Source of the DNA: Dipteris shenzhenensis
Lineage: Eukaryota > Polypodiophyta > Polypodiopsida > Gleicheniales
NCBI GenBank assembly: GCA_047967505.1
Contig: CM106540.1
DNA length: 64,000 bases
Reading direction: 5' to 3' (one strand)
The position numbers were made by a program, and so were the translations under genes. Positions 11,400 to 21,539 of this stretch are shown one piece after another. The first letter of the stretch is position 1. Each line of letters opens with the position of its first letter. The notes under the pieces were generated by a model. The model searched no databases, had not been told where the DNA came from, and was given only the letters and a program-made list of their open reading frames with translations.

Positions 11400-12243
11400 A
11401 AACTCTCAACTACTCAGAGAAAGAGAAACACAAAAGATGGTAATTCTTTATTCCAAGCTTCACAATACAAAAGCACTCCGCTCTAAAACATTAAAGTGCT
11501 GTAGAAATTTTCTAGCCCGTTGATTTCGTTTATCCGAATATCCGACTTGGTCTTTTGAGAATGGTCTCAAACTTCAAATCCAACGCTGCACCTAAAACTG
11601 TATGGGTTCCTTCATCGCTCTATATATTGGCATTGCCTCTAACAGATGCTTATCCCTATGGGGCTTGTTGCATATATGTACAAGCAATCACCTATCAAGC
11701 CAAAAAAGAAAACTACGAGCTCCTAGCACTCAATTGGAGATTGATAGAGAAAGAGAAACACAAAAGATGGTAATTCTTTATTCCAAGCTTCACAATACAA
11801 AAGCACTCCACTCACTCTAATAGATGCTTATCCCTATGCATATGTGTACAAGCAATCACCTATCAAGCCAAGAAAGAAAACTATGAGCTCCTAGCACTCA
11901 GAGCTCATCCACACAAGAAGCACAGCACAGAAAGTTGTTGTAGGGATATAAGTCATGGAAGATCCGCATGAAGTCGTGAAGATCAAAAGTTGTGCTAGCG
12001 CTCCCATCCAATAGCAAGAAGAGATGCGACACCTTAGCCTACCCAAGAGTCACGTGAAGGTTGACTCTCATGAGAGAAAAGGGCTCACTACCCTTCCATG
12101 CATGAAAAAACCATACAGAAGGTGACCTTCACCTTCTTAGATTGTGCCACATGGCACAACTCCATCCCCCCTTCATCAACCTTAGCAAAGCTCACTAGCC
12201 CTTAAAGGTTTACTGATCACACTAATCATCACAAAAGCTATCA
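11400..12243 (-). repeat. 5' LTR region with internal tandem duplication
   Basis: A 65-base block (GAAACACAAAAGATGGTAAT and onward) occurs at about 11418-11486 and again at 11752-11817. A block containing CAAGCAATCACCTATCAAGC recurs about 170 bases apart (near 11683 and 11850). On the minus strand the region holds a TATA-like element and AATAAA, consistent with LTR U3/R. Confidence 0.5.
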
Positions 12244-12674
12244 GAGTCTGATACCACACAATGGATTGCCTTCGTAAATCTCTTCCAAGCCTGCACAAGA
12301 AGGATGCAGGAGGGGATCAGGATGACCATTGGTATGCTCCATTGCCAGCATACCCTAGTTCTCCCAAAATTGGATGCATGTCCTTGTGACTAGAGACGTG
12401 GTTGAGAAGACAAAAAGATGGTGACAGCGTATGATCCTAAGGTGCCCATACTATAGTCCTGATAAATATGATTAATGTTTTAAGGGCACCTAAAGACGGA
12501 AAGTGGAAGGTCAAGACTGACTTCCATTGGCTGAGGTACGTCAGTGCTCTGACAACACACCACTAATTCTCTTCCAATTGGGGAGCCAGGCTAGATAGGA
12601 TAAAGCCCCCTTAGGATCCCTAAAGGTAGAGGAGCCCCCTCCTACTAGCGTGGCTAAAGCCCCCCTATTAGATG
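12244..12674. other. Unassigned sequence with PBS-like site on the minus strand
   Basis: TGGTATCAGACTC lies at the right edge of the LTR (12244-12257, minus strand), probably from an older Copia. I recognise nothing else up to 12674. Confidence 0.35.
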
Positions 12675-13200
12675 CTAAAGCCTCGAGGAGAAGGCTTGAA
12701 GGGCAAAAAACAAGAAGACTTCTCCTAAGGACCTAGTATATATGTTAGCTCTCATTAATGAATCCACATCGATGAGTTTTTGTATTTCCTCCCTCACCAT
12801 CGTCTTGTATTTGGGATTCATTGGATAGGTCCCTTGCCTCACCAGTCTGATGTCATCCATGAGTGGGATGGTATGTTGCATGACCTTGGGGTGCATGCCC
12901 TTCATGTCGGTATGCTTCCAAGCAAAGCAGTCTTCTATTCTCATAGGAGGGCAGTTAGGGCCTCTTCTTGCCCGATTTTAAGGTCGTTGCCTATGAAGAC
13001 CGGTTTAGGGTCTTCATTTTCAAAAGCAAGGTCTACTTCCTTAACCTTAGCCGAACCGTCATACTAGTTTCCCTCCAAATCAGTCCTATTGGCTTGCTTG
13101 AGAAGTATCCTACGGTCTTGAACCATGTAGGCTTTGAAGTGCTTGAGGACCTGGCATAGGTCAACCTTTTCTTTGTCATCCTCTAAGCCTTTTAGTTTGG
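12675..13200 (-). pseudogene. Gypsy reverse transcriptase N-terminal fragment
   Basis: On the minus strand an 89-residue frame (12944-12675) reads DCFAWKHTDMKGMHPKVMQH, then VRQGTYPMNPKYKTMVREEI and a QKLID segment. This is the conserved lead-in to Ty3/gypsy RT, where FAWSY.DM.GI.P....H....VRQ..R.MNP......EEI.KLL is usual. Upstream minus-strand sequence to about 13200 has weaker similarity to the protease-RT linker in shifted frames. The RT palm is missing. Function lost. Confidence 0.75.
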
Positions 13201-13300
13201 GTTACATTGTCATTGTTTAGAAAAAGAACAGCAAAATCCAATTATAAAACCGCCGTGAGCCTGTAAAAAAGTACATCACTGTATCCCGGCAATGGAACCA

Positions 13301-13685
13301 ATGAAACCGGCCTCTAATCACTCAGAGGGCAGTGGAACTAAACCTTTAATCACTTCAGCACTTATTTACAGCTCACAAAGCATATATCACAACCATTAAC
13401 CATTGCATGATCACCATTTGGCATTTACCCATTTGTTCACAAACAAAATCCACTGAAAAAGGGATGGAGGCTAGAATGCCCCTGCTCAACAGACATAGAT
13501 AAGTGCACCCAATTGGCCCCAAACACCGTGGCGCCCCTTTCGGTATTTCTTTATATTTCACAGTGAAATGATTACAAGTTGCATCTGGGAGACCTTCCCT
13601 GCAACTGAGCACGCAGCCCCAATTCACTAAGCCTTCGCAAGGCTTTCAAGCATATAACACCATCACATAAGTGCACTTAACCCGT
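13301..13685. repeat. Tandem duplication, copy 1 (385 bp)
   Basis: Nearly identical to 13707-14091 with a period of 406 bases. I see two clear substitutions in 385 bases (near 13500 and 13512). Each copy carries an identical-length 84-residue minus-strand frame of unknown nature. The near identity implies a recent event in an otherwise old landscape. Confidence 0.9.
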
Positions 13686-13706
13686 AGGCTCAACCCAAAG
13701 GCATTA

Positions 13707-14091
13707 ATGAAACCGGCCTCTAATCACTCAGAGGGCAGTGGAACTAAACCTTTAATCACTTCAGCACTTATTTACAGCTCACAAAGCATATATCACAACC
13801 ATTAACCATTGCATGATCACCATTTGGCATTTACCCATTTGTTCACAAACAAAATCCACTGAAAAAGGGATGGAGGCTAGAATGCCCCTGCTCAACAGAC
13901 ATAGACAAGTGCACCCGATTGGCCCCAAACACCGTGGCGCCCCTTTCGGTATTTCTTTATATTTCACAGTGAAATGATTACAAGTTGCATCTGGGAGACC
14001 TTCCCTGCAACTGAGCACGCAGCCCCAATTCACTAAGCCTTCGCAAGGCTTTCAAGCATATAACACCATCACATAAGTGCACTTAACCCGT
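13707..14091. repeat. Tandem duplication, copy 2 (385 bp)
   Basis: Second copy of the 13301-13685 unit, separated from it by 21 bases. The minus-strand 84-residue frame is kept, differing by one Tyr/Cys change. No homology recognised for that frame. Confidence 0.9.
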
Positions 14092-14099
14092 CGGTGGAC

Positions 14100-14430
14100 G
14101 TGCAGTGTGCATGTAGTGCACGTGTGCGTGTGCGTGTGCGTATGTAGAGATAGACACATAGATAGATGAATCTAGGATCATGCCAAAACTGATCCTCCAA
14201 AAACACCAAAAAGTGCAGTCTCAATCTCATGCCATCCACTCACAAGATTGAAACCCATAAACTCCATCAAGCACAGCAGGATTATGACATCCCACTCATG
14301 TCATCAATGCTAGATAAATGTAAAAACATGCCCAAACTCATCCTCTGAAAACACAACACAATGTGTACTTTAAATCTCTCAAGAGTCACTCACAAGGTTG
14401 AAAACCATAAACTACATCACGTATAGCAGG
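14100..14430. repeat. TG-rich tract and dispersed repeat (also at 30.16 kb)
   Basis: A GTGTGCGTGTGCG tract near 14121 is followed by two degenerate copies of a block containing CATGCCCAAACTCATCC, AAACACAACACA and GGTTGAAAACCATAAACT. One further copy lies at about 30160-30240. The origin is unknown; it is probably part of a transposon. Confidence 0.55.
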
Positions 14431-14433
14431 GAC

Positions 14434-14575
14434 TGTTAGAAAATGGACCGACAGAGGGTACGCACAGCGGAAGACTGATAGAATAGCCCAGGAGCTCACA
14501 AAGTGTGTGTGGGGAGTGGAATCACAAACTTCTTAAACTTATGTGCATCAAATAGACATTGATAGACAATGATCC
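14434..14575 (+). repeat. LTR-like direct repeat, copy 1
   Basis: Opens TGTTAGAAA and contains GGGTACGCACAGCGGAAGAC. It matches 14936-15075 at a spacing of 502 bases. The TG start and sequence suggest the beginning of a Copia-type LTR, here tandem or nested. Confidence 0.55.
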
Positions 14576-14935
14576 AGCCAGATATAGAAGCTACCAACAG
14601 AATATATATTTCCGTCAAAAGCTATGGACACATTACAAAAGAGAGAGAGATCCAAAGTCCCACCAGAGCATGGTCCTTTGATCTTACCACAAGGTACTTC
14701 TACTATCTGCCGGATATCTCTAGACTCGAGCCCGTGTGCTCCACCTCGAGCATATGTAGACTCTCCGTCCTTTGACCTCAGCTCCTTGCTGCCCTAGAAG
14801 ACAGCCAAAGTCTCAGCCTCACACTTGAGCTAAGTCTGCAGCAACACTTGCACTCCTTCAACTTCTTGATGTAGGCCCAAGGAAGGTGCTCTACTGCTCC
14901 TTGCTGCTGTTGGAAGCTGCATTGCTGGATACTAT

Positions 14936-15075
14936 TGTTAGAAATTGACCAATAGAGGGTACGCACAGCGGAAGACTGATAGAATAGCCTTGGATCTCAC
15001 ACAGTGTGTGTGGGGTGTGGAATCACAAACTTCTTTACTTAATGTGCACACATAGTGCAGACTCATCAATAGACT
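14936..15075 (+). repeat. LTR-like direct repeat, copy 2
   Basis: Second copy of the 14434 block (TGTTAGAAATTGACC...). It is cut off by the gypsy integrase fragment beginning at about 15079. Confidence 0.55.
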
Positions 15076-15078
15076 GAG

Positions 15079-15400
15079 TTGGGAATGAGTAGTGGGGATC
15101 ATCCTGAGACGGATGGTCAGACGGAGAGAGTCAACCAGACGTTAGAGGATATGCTGAGGGCATATGTGTCATTGAGGCAACATACATGGGACAAGTGGTT
15201 GCCATTGTTGGAGTTTGCCTACAATGATAGGAAACATTCATCTACTGGGTTCAGTCCGTTTGAGTTGAACTATGGTTATAGGCCAGCCAATCCAACTATA
15301 GTTGGAGTACCTCAGAAAGTGCCTAGTGCCGCGAACTTTATAGTTCAGATGCGGGAGATGCTAGCACTTGCGAGAGCTAATATCCGTCAGGCTATGGATA
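15079..15400 (+). pseudogene. Ty3/gypsy integrase core fragment
   Basis: The first roughly 105 residues of an open frame are the C-terminal half of a gypsy integrase catalytic core. HPETDGQTERVNQTLEDMLR contains the catalytic Glu and is followed by a WDKWLPLLEFAYND segment, an HSSTGFSPFELNYGYRP segment and a further helical stretch to about residue 107. The first two acidic residues and the HHCC zinc domain are missing. The open frame then continues into unrelated sequence, so the ORF is a chimera made by a transposon junction near 15398. Chromovirus-like wording (SSG.HPETDGQTERVN) is likely. Confidence 0.85.
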
Positions 15401-15831
15401 ATTGTTATTACAACTTGTTTGCAAAGAAGATGGCTATAGATTTTGTTCCTGGGATGGAGGTGATATTATGTTACAAAAGAGAAGTAGTTTCATTTGCTAC
15501 AATCCATGATAGCGATCCAAATTATGTTTGTCACTTTAAAATACTTGGTGAAGATAAGGTGGTAGTTATTGTATCAAGGATTCTTAGTGCACATGTTGAG
15601 CTGAAGCATAAGTATGGAGATATGGAAATACTTGGAGATGTTATGCCTTATATTGTTTTCAACAAATCAATTATTACATGGGATAGAGATGAGACTTATC
15701 CAACACATGTCATCAGGAATACAAAGGGCATCTCTTTGGATTTCAGTGTGGGACTTACTTTGCAAATGATATCATTTGCAAATAAGAACATAGTGGAAGG
15801 TCAAGTGTTGGGGTTTGAACAAGTGGATTAG
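15400..15831 (+). pseudogene. Unassigned coding segment, possible N-terminal part of the transposase-like gene
   Basis: About 143 residues continue in frame from the integrase fragment but are not integrase. The wording (VPGMEVILCYKREVVSFATI, then an LGEDKVVVIVSRIL segment and ILGDVMPYIVFNKSIITW) is a mixed beta pattern. It loosely resembles the DUF8039-type domains found in plant transposon proteins. The frame ends at TAG 15829. The same-strand repeat protein and transposase-like segments follow within 130 bases, so it may be the N-terminal part of one decayed gene. The domain name is tentative. Confidence 0.35.
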
Positions 15832-15953
15832 TGGTCTTGTGAAAGTCACTAATGATGGTATGGCTAATAATGCAACCTCATTGGATGGTTCCTATTATGA
15901 GGAAGGAAAGGATTTGAGATAGAGCATGCAATTTTTGAAGATTAAAAAAAGAC

Positions 15954-16728
15954 ATGTGGTTTTCAATGATAAAGATAAGGTATACTATAATTTCAAAGGA
16001 CTTAAAGAATATGCCAATGAGGCTCTCTTTTGTCCCTTCAAATGTGGATGATTTCAATGTACTTAAGTATATAAGTGACATCTTATCAGGAGTGGATGAG
16101 TTCATTGGTATCCAGAAAGAAAAAGAATTCAGAAACAATGCCTTATCTGAAGTGGATGAATTCATGCATATTGAGAAGGGCAAGACATCAAAAGTGTTGT
16201 TCTTTCATACTTAGATGGTTTCAATGCAATCATCTATAGAAGTGACATCTTATTAAGAGTGGATGATTTCATTGGTACTGAGAAGGAAAAAGACTTCAAA
16301 AGCAATGTCTTATCTGGAGTCGATGAATGCACATTGAGAAGGGCAAAGTTATCATTAGTGTTGTCCCCTTAAACTTGGATGATTTCAATGCACTCAACTA
16401 AAGAAGTCATATCTTATCAAGAGTGGATGAGTTCATTGGTATCAAGAAAGCAAAAGATTTTAGAAGTGATTTCTTATCTGGAGTGGATGAATTCACACAC
16501 AATGACAAGGGCAAAGAGTTCAAAAGTGTTGGCTTATCAGACATGGATGACATGGATGTTGGTTCGAATGGTCCTATGATTATATCAAAGACAAGAATGA
16601 AATCAACAAAGGACTATTTGATATTTGAATTTGACTATAATAAGATCAAGGATGCAACATCCCATGAAAACAAAGTGACAAATAATTTTAACACAGAGAA
16701 GTGCACAAATCCAAATAAGGATGTATAG
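15954..16728 (+). pseudogene. Protein-repeat segment, three units of about 55 residues
   Basis: Three degenerate copies of a unit of roughly 170-180 bases start near 16072, 16240 and 16404. The unit encodes a pattern like SDILSGVDEFIGIxKxKxFR followed by a LSGVDEFxHIEKGKxFKS segment, so each unit is itself a doublet of a LSGVDEF(I/x)xI(E/Q)K motif. The protein is acidic and hydrophilic with no membrane segments. Units 1 and 3 stay open, while unit 2 has a stop and frame changes. It lies between the 15400 segment and the transposase-like domain on the same strand. I know no family with this repeat. Confidence 0.5.
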
Positions 16729-17305
16729 AAGAAACAAAATGGACATACATATGCATGAAAAGAAAGCGAGTCTAGGTAGATCTACAAAAGAAACCAAAGA
16801 GAGTAAGAGTAATGAATGAAGATGTTATGCTAAAATCAATGCAGTCTACATCTTGCAAGTGCAGATGTATGCATTCCATTAACTTACATGACATCAAGGG
16901 GTGTACAGCATAGGTGTGGCAAAGGAGAGGGAGAAAAAGAAATAATTACCTACTCATGAGGCTCTCTTACTTTCTTGTAAGTGATACAAAAAGGCAAAGT
17001 TCAAGGCAATAGATAAAGCCTCTTATAAATTTTCAATAATTCATATCGCATAATTATAGGATTATCACATGGCACATATTTGGATTTGGCTAATAAAGCA
17101 AAGTATGGAGTAAAATTTAACATTCATGAAAACACAAGAAGGCCCAAAACAAGAGCCTCAATAGTTGCGGCAACAATAATTTTGAAAGACTATATTTATG
17201 AAAATGCTTTACCTCAACCCCATCTATCTAAAATGCATCTTCCATAGGTTTAATAAAAAAAGTATCTTTGGACATGTTAAAGTCCTAAAGAGGCAAAAAA
17301 TATCA

Positions 17306-18577
17306 AAGTGCAGTGACTGTGATGATCTAAAGTGAGCACTTGAGAGTGCAATGTCTCCAAAACAAAGAGAATCATATAAAAAAGGGATGTTTTAAAGACA
17401 CATTTATGTGGATGTTAGTGCATGGATTTGAGTTTTTTGCTGACATATGGATTGATTCCTTACATCTATATGATAGCAATCAAGTTGTAACATCTGTTAT
17501 GAAGGTAATTCACAGTGTACATGTAGAAAAAGGCCGTGTACTAGCAAATTTGAGAATACATGTAGACAATTGCAGACAAGAGAATAAGAATGTAATCTTC
17601 TTTGCATTTTTCTCAATGCTAATCTCATCGAATATTCAATGTTGGTTAGGCACACACATGAGGATATCGATCAAGTTTTTAGCACAGTCTCAAGAGAGCT
17701 AAAACACAAGGACATGGAGATGATGGATGACCTAATAAGAAAATGTGGGAGGCAAGTTGGTGGCCACAAGGAAGGTATAGTATGCTCCATAGTCGAAAGA
17801 ATGTATGATTGGAAGATATTTATTCTACCTTTCATACAAAAAGGTGGTGATGCCTTGATAGGCCATAGCGCTCCACACTACTTTTGCTTTTTCTTAAATG
17901 ATGAAAAACTAGTATTGTAGTGGCAACACTATTCTCATGATACAACATGGAAACTTGAAGAACTTTACAGTATCTTAACTTCGATTCCGAGCAAAGAAAT
18001 GCATCCAACATGGGCTCCTATAAAAGAATTCAATGAGAAATCCAAAGGTGAAAAAGAAGGCTTAAAATATTTTATTACATATAAAGAGGAAATGCTTTGT
18101 AGATTTCCTGATTGGAAGCCCTCTTGAAAGGAACACACTGCTATTGTAATTAGCAAGATCTACCAATTAATAAAGGACCTTTAGAAAATGTAAGAAGATG
18201 ATGTTACGGTAGACCAACCTTTATTTTATCCAAACGTCTTTGAAAATGGGTTTGAATCACTGCTTCCACATCCATATTCTGGACTGAAGAAGAGAGAATT
18301 CATGCCACAAGTAGACATAGACGTCCATTGTTTTGTTGCAATTCAAACATTGGATGATGAACATGAGAATGTGAAGTTTTGGGTTGCAAAATTGGTGGAC
18401 GTGAGCATGGATGACCAGAGGAGAGATACAACATTTACAACAATATGGTATGAGCCAAGGGGTAGGAAGGAGAACCAAGATAATAATACACTGTATACTG
18501 ATTGTCTAAAAAAGGAATGGGTCCCAAACCATGAAGTACTTTTAGAGCTTCCCACAGAGACAGTCATAGTATCCTGA
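17306..18577 (+). pseudogene. DUF7869-type DDE transposase-like protein, decayed
   Basis: An upstream CSDCDDLK motif (about 17309) and a SAMSPKQRESYKK segment precede the core. The core has the paired signatures HVDNCRQENKN (17562-17591) and RHTHEDIDQVFS (17648-17683), which together mark the DUF7869 group, seen in transposon-like genes of algae, non-seed plants and animals. After the TAG at 17918 the same frame continues to 18577 with a FWVAKLVDVSMDD segment and a TTIWYEPRGR segment, the usual C-terminal region of this group. Compensating frameshifts occur around 17340 and 17630, and in-frame stops (TAG, TGA, TAG, TAA) around 17918-18195. The likely role is cut-and-paste transposition, but this is inferred from family context, and I see no terminal inverted repeats. 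Confidence 0.6.
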
Positions 18578-19845
18578 AAATCAAAAATGAAGAAAACAAA
18601 TAAGCACGTATGATGTAGAAGAAAAAATAAAAATACCGCAACCAATTATTTCGCACATTATGGAGTTTTTAAAGATACTCGCTAAGGAGGAAGTAGAAGG
18701 AGATAGTGCAAATGAAGAGTGCCCATGACAACACCATTCAAGCATCAATAAAGACTGGAGATGACGGTGGTTAGACGAGAGTGAATGAAGATGACACCCA
18801 AGCGACAAGTGATGATGAATTAGACATTCAAACAAGAAAATGTCAAGATCACCCACTTGTACTTAACTTATTGGAGAGGAAGAATTAAATTATTAAAACA
18901 ACCGTGATAGACTCCTTTGTACAAAGACTCATCGAGAGCAATATTTATTATAAACATATGATAATATAAAATACATAGCTATTGGTATTTTTTGGAGTAC
19001 AAAAAAGTCTTCCATGTCTCTTGTCTATTTAAAACTTTTAATTTGTTGAATCTTCGAGAGTGTTGTAGTTTTCTACATTGAATTTTAAATGCATTTTCAT
19101 GGATTAAATCAAATTAATAATTCTTTATTTTGTAAGTGATTTTTCATGGATTTAAACTAACTCCTCAAGAATTTTTTTAAACAAGAATAGGATTCTTAAA
19201 AACAAGAAATACAAAAGTAGGATTTAATAGTTGTTTTCACATTATTAGTGCAACATTATAGAGAGATATTGTGAAATTTATTATGTGGAAATGATAGTGC
19301 CAGAAAGTAACCTTTTGATTCTCCATTTGGGAAGGATTTTTAGGATTAGTCCAAATGTTGGCATATGAGTCCGAAATTAACAAAATATGTGTTCAAAGCT
19401 TTTGGGAACTTGCATTGTGTTCTTTGTTTTCACCGTGCATTGTGTCTTTGTTTTATTATAAGGCTTTTGAAAACTTACATCGTGTTCATTGTTAGGATTT
19501 AAGGAACTTGCATTGTGTTCTTTCAAGGGTGTTCTTATGATTTTACCATGCACAAGAGGCAAAAATGGACCTTTTACAAGTCAGAATTTTTCAGAAGGGG
19601 TTGTAACAAAATATTTTGTCTTTATTTTGTAGCCCTTTACAAACCACCATCAGTCTCATAATCTCCATGTAAGTCACTTCTGTATTTTTTCTTCTCACGA
19701 TATGTTTAATTAAAAAGGTTCATTTTGTTGATGTCTTATTCCTTTTCTCATGGGTTTAAAAATGTAAGTAGCATGCTTTTGTTCATGGTTTTCTTCCTAT
19801 CTTCATTATGTATTCTTTTTGGATATTTTTCCCTGAATTTTATAT
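18578..19845. other. AT-rich sequence, nothing recognised
   Basis: No gene. Between about 19400 and 19530 a short phrase GAACTTGCATTGTGTTCTTT recurs three times with variation, a small local repeat. Confidence 0.4.
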
Positions 19846-20164
19846 TTGATATCCTTCCCCCTATCCTATATGTCCTTACCTTTTCCCTATCTTTATTCTA
19901 TCCTCTTTCCCTTGCCCTCTAGCCCATATCCTATTCTTTCCCTCAATCCCCTACCCTATTTGCCTATCCCCATCTCTCCCCTTCCCCCTCCCTATATTCA
20001 ACCCACTCTATCCCTCTAGAACCCATCTTTGTATCCTCTTCTCAAATCACCTTCCCCCTCCCTATATTCATCCTTCATAACCCCTGTCTACCTTGTCTTC
20101 CATATCTCCTCTCTTCCCGTCCTATCCCACCCATTTCACCTTATCTCTGATAAATCTCTTATAT
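19846..20164. repeat. Pyrimidine-rich tract
   Basis: About 320 bases are strongly C/T-biased on the plus strand, with recurring CCTATCC and CCCTATATTCA phrases (CACCTTCCCCCTCCCTATAT near 20047 and a similar phrase near 19981). It is low-complexity and degenerate; no coding evidence. Confidence 0.55.
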
Positions 20165-20891
20165 GTAAGAAAACAATACAACGTCTGTGCTCAACAGATA
20201 ACAGGATCTCGTATGCAAGAGAGAAAAGCAGATAGTATGAAGAATCAAAAATTTGATTACTATAAAACTGATACAATAGATGGCGCTGCCTCTAAGCCGT
20301 GCACTCCTGTGTGAGAAGCTTCGATGGCGTGCTGAAAACAGTAGAGGACGAAGGCTGTGGATGCTAAGGAATCAGGATTGCTGTAGCTAGTGATGATGAT
20401 GGGCTTCACGGGCTTGCTCTTATATAGCCACCAGTTGTTGTCAGTTAGACCCAATTGGGTGACCGACCCAGTCCGCTCAAAATGACTAACTGAAGGTCAG
20501 TCCCGAAATAGGCCACCGACTACACGATAGAACCATGGCATAGAATAGAGTGACTATCCTACGGTGTCCATTTGGTCCAGAGCCATCCGGGATCAGCTGG
20601 GGCTCCAAACGGGCCCCGCAACCTGATAGTGGATGCCCCGGGAAATGCTTCATCTACCCTCAGTGCGGTTAGTCATGGGATGCCTTCCTGCACTTGCATG
20701 TAGCCTAGTTGGCAATGTGCGAACTCTATCTGAAGCCGTCCAGCCATCAGGCCACACATGGCCCCCATCTGGTATCCAAACTAGGACCTACCGGATAACC
20801 GAGCTACTCAAATGCCTTCTCCTCATATGGGGGCTTACAAGTAGAGTTAGCTGGTTCCTGCATAGTTACGTGAGAGTGGAGCATTGATATC
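20165..20891 (-). repeat. 3' LTR of a Copia element, left end approximate
   Basis: On the minus strand the sequence GCGGGAGGGGGGG (polypurine tract, about 20904-20892) is followed by TGTTAGATATCAATGC at 20891. A TATA box (TATATAAG) lies at 20426-20419 on the minus strand, about 470 bases into the LTR, as expected for U3. The far end is not delimited by a matching copy; 20165 is an estimate. Confidence 0.6.
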
Positions 20892-21420
20892 TAACACCCC
20901 CCCTCCCGCAAGTGAGCTTACTTTTCGGTCCAATGCCAAGTCGATGAAGATGCCTCTCCAGCAAGTCTCTTCCAAGAGCCTTCGTGAAGATATCCGCAAC
21001 ATTCTCTGTAGTCGAACAGTACACCAAGTTGACCTCTCCATCCATGATGAGCTCGCGTACGAAGTGATATTGAATCTCAATGTGTTTTGTGTAAGCATAG
21101 AACACAGGATTCTTTGCAATTGGCATGCAACTCTGATTGTCACATGATAACTGCGTAGGCTTGTTATGCACTGCACCCATGTCCCCTAAAATCCTCCTCA
21201 ACCACACTACCTCACAAGAAGCAAAACGTGCTGATTTGTACTCAACCTTGGTAGAAGAAAGAGCAACTGTAGGTTGCTTCTTGTTGACCCATGACACAGC
21301 TCCAGATCCAAGTGAGAAACAGTAACCTGTCACTGATCTCCTACTGTCCATGTCTCTTGCCCAATCCGAGTCACAGAATCCGGTCAAGATGTTGCCCTTG
21401 GTATAGGTGATGTCATAAAT
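20866..21420 (-). pseudogene. Copia RNase H C-terminal fragment
   Basis: The minus-strand frame gives GFCDSDWARDMDSRRSVTGY, a SWVNKKQPTVALSS segment, the KVEYKSA block (usual STAEAEY), then KHIEIQYHFVRELI and NVADIFTKALGRDLLE, the complete C-terminal half of Copia RNase H. The catalytic SxAEAEY Glu survives as the Glu of VEY. The protein stop lies beyond the polypurine tract, inside the LTR at 20866. RT is missing upstream: at about 21425 the sequence changes to an unrelated LINE. Frame open for 173 residues, so decay is mild here. Confidence 0.85.
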
Positions 21421-21539
21421 GTGTGCCTTTTAGATGCTGATTACTATGGTGGATATATAACAAAATCATAGCCAAGGTCTTCAACTTGCAGCCATGACAC
21501 ATAAAAAGGTTTTGTTGAGAACGTAGTATCTTGGATAGC

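Larger units (their letters stand above)
10031..12243 (-). mobile_element. Second gag-only Copia element (minus strand)
   Basis: Direct repeats of about 250-280 bases at 10031-10310 and 11995-12243 share, for example, CACAAAAGCTA and CTTCATCAACCTTAGCAAAG, and act as LTR portions. Read on the minus strand, the 5' LTR starts TGATAGC at 12243 and extends to about 11400, with a TATA-like segment near 11620 and AATAAA near 11430. Gag follows (about 11245-10370), then a polypurine tract ATGGGGGGTA (10320-10311) and the 3' LTR starting TGTTAGC at 10310. Nothing of protease or pol lies between gag and the polypurine tract. Just outside the 5' LTR sits TGGTATCAGACTC, a PBS-like site, suggesting insertion next to or into another Copia. 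The 3' LTR is truncated near 10031. Confidence 0.6.

Noticed and set aside
13301-14091. The 385-bp pair as LTRs of one element
   Set aside because: Only 21 bases separate them, with no PBS, gag or polypurine tract; a tandem duplication is the simpler reading.
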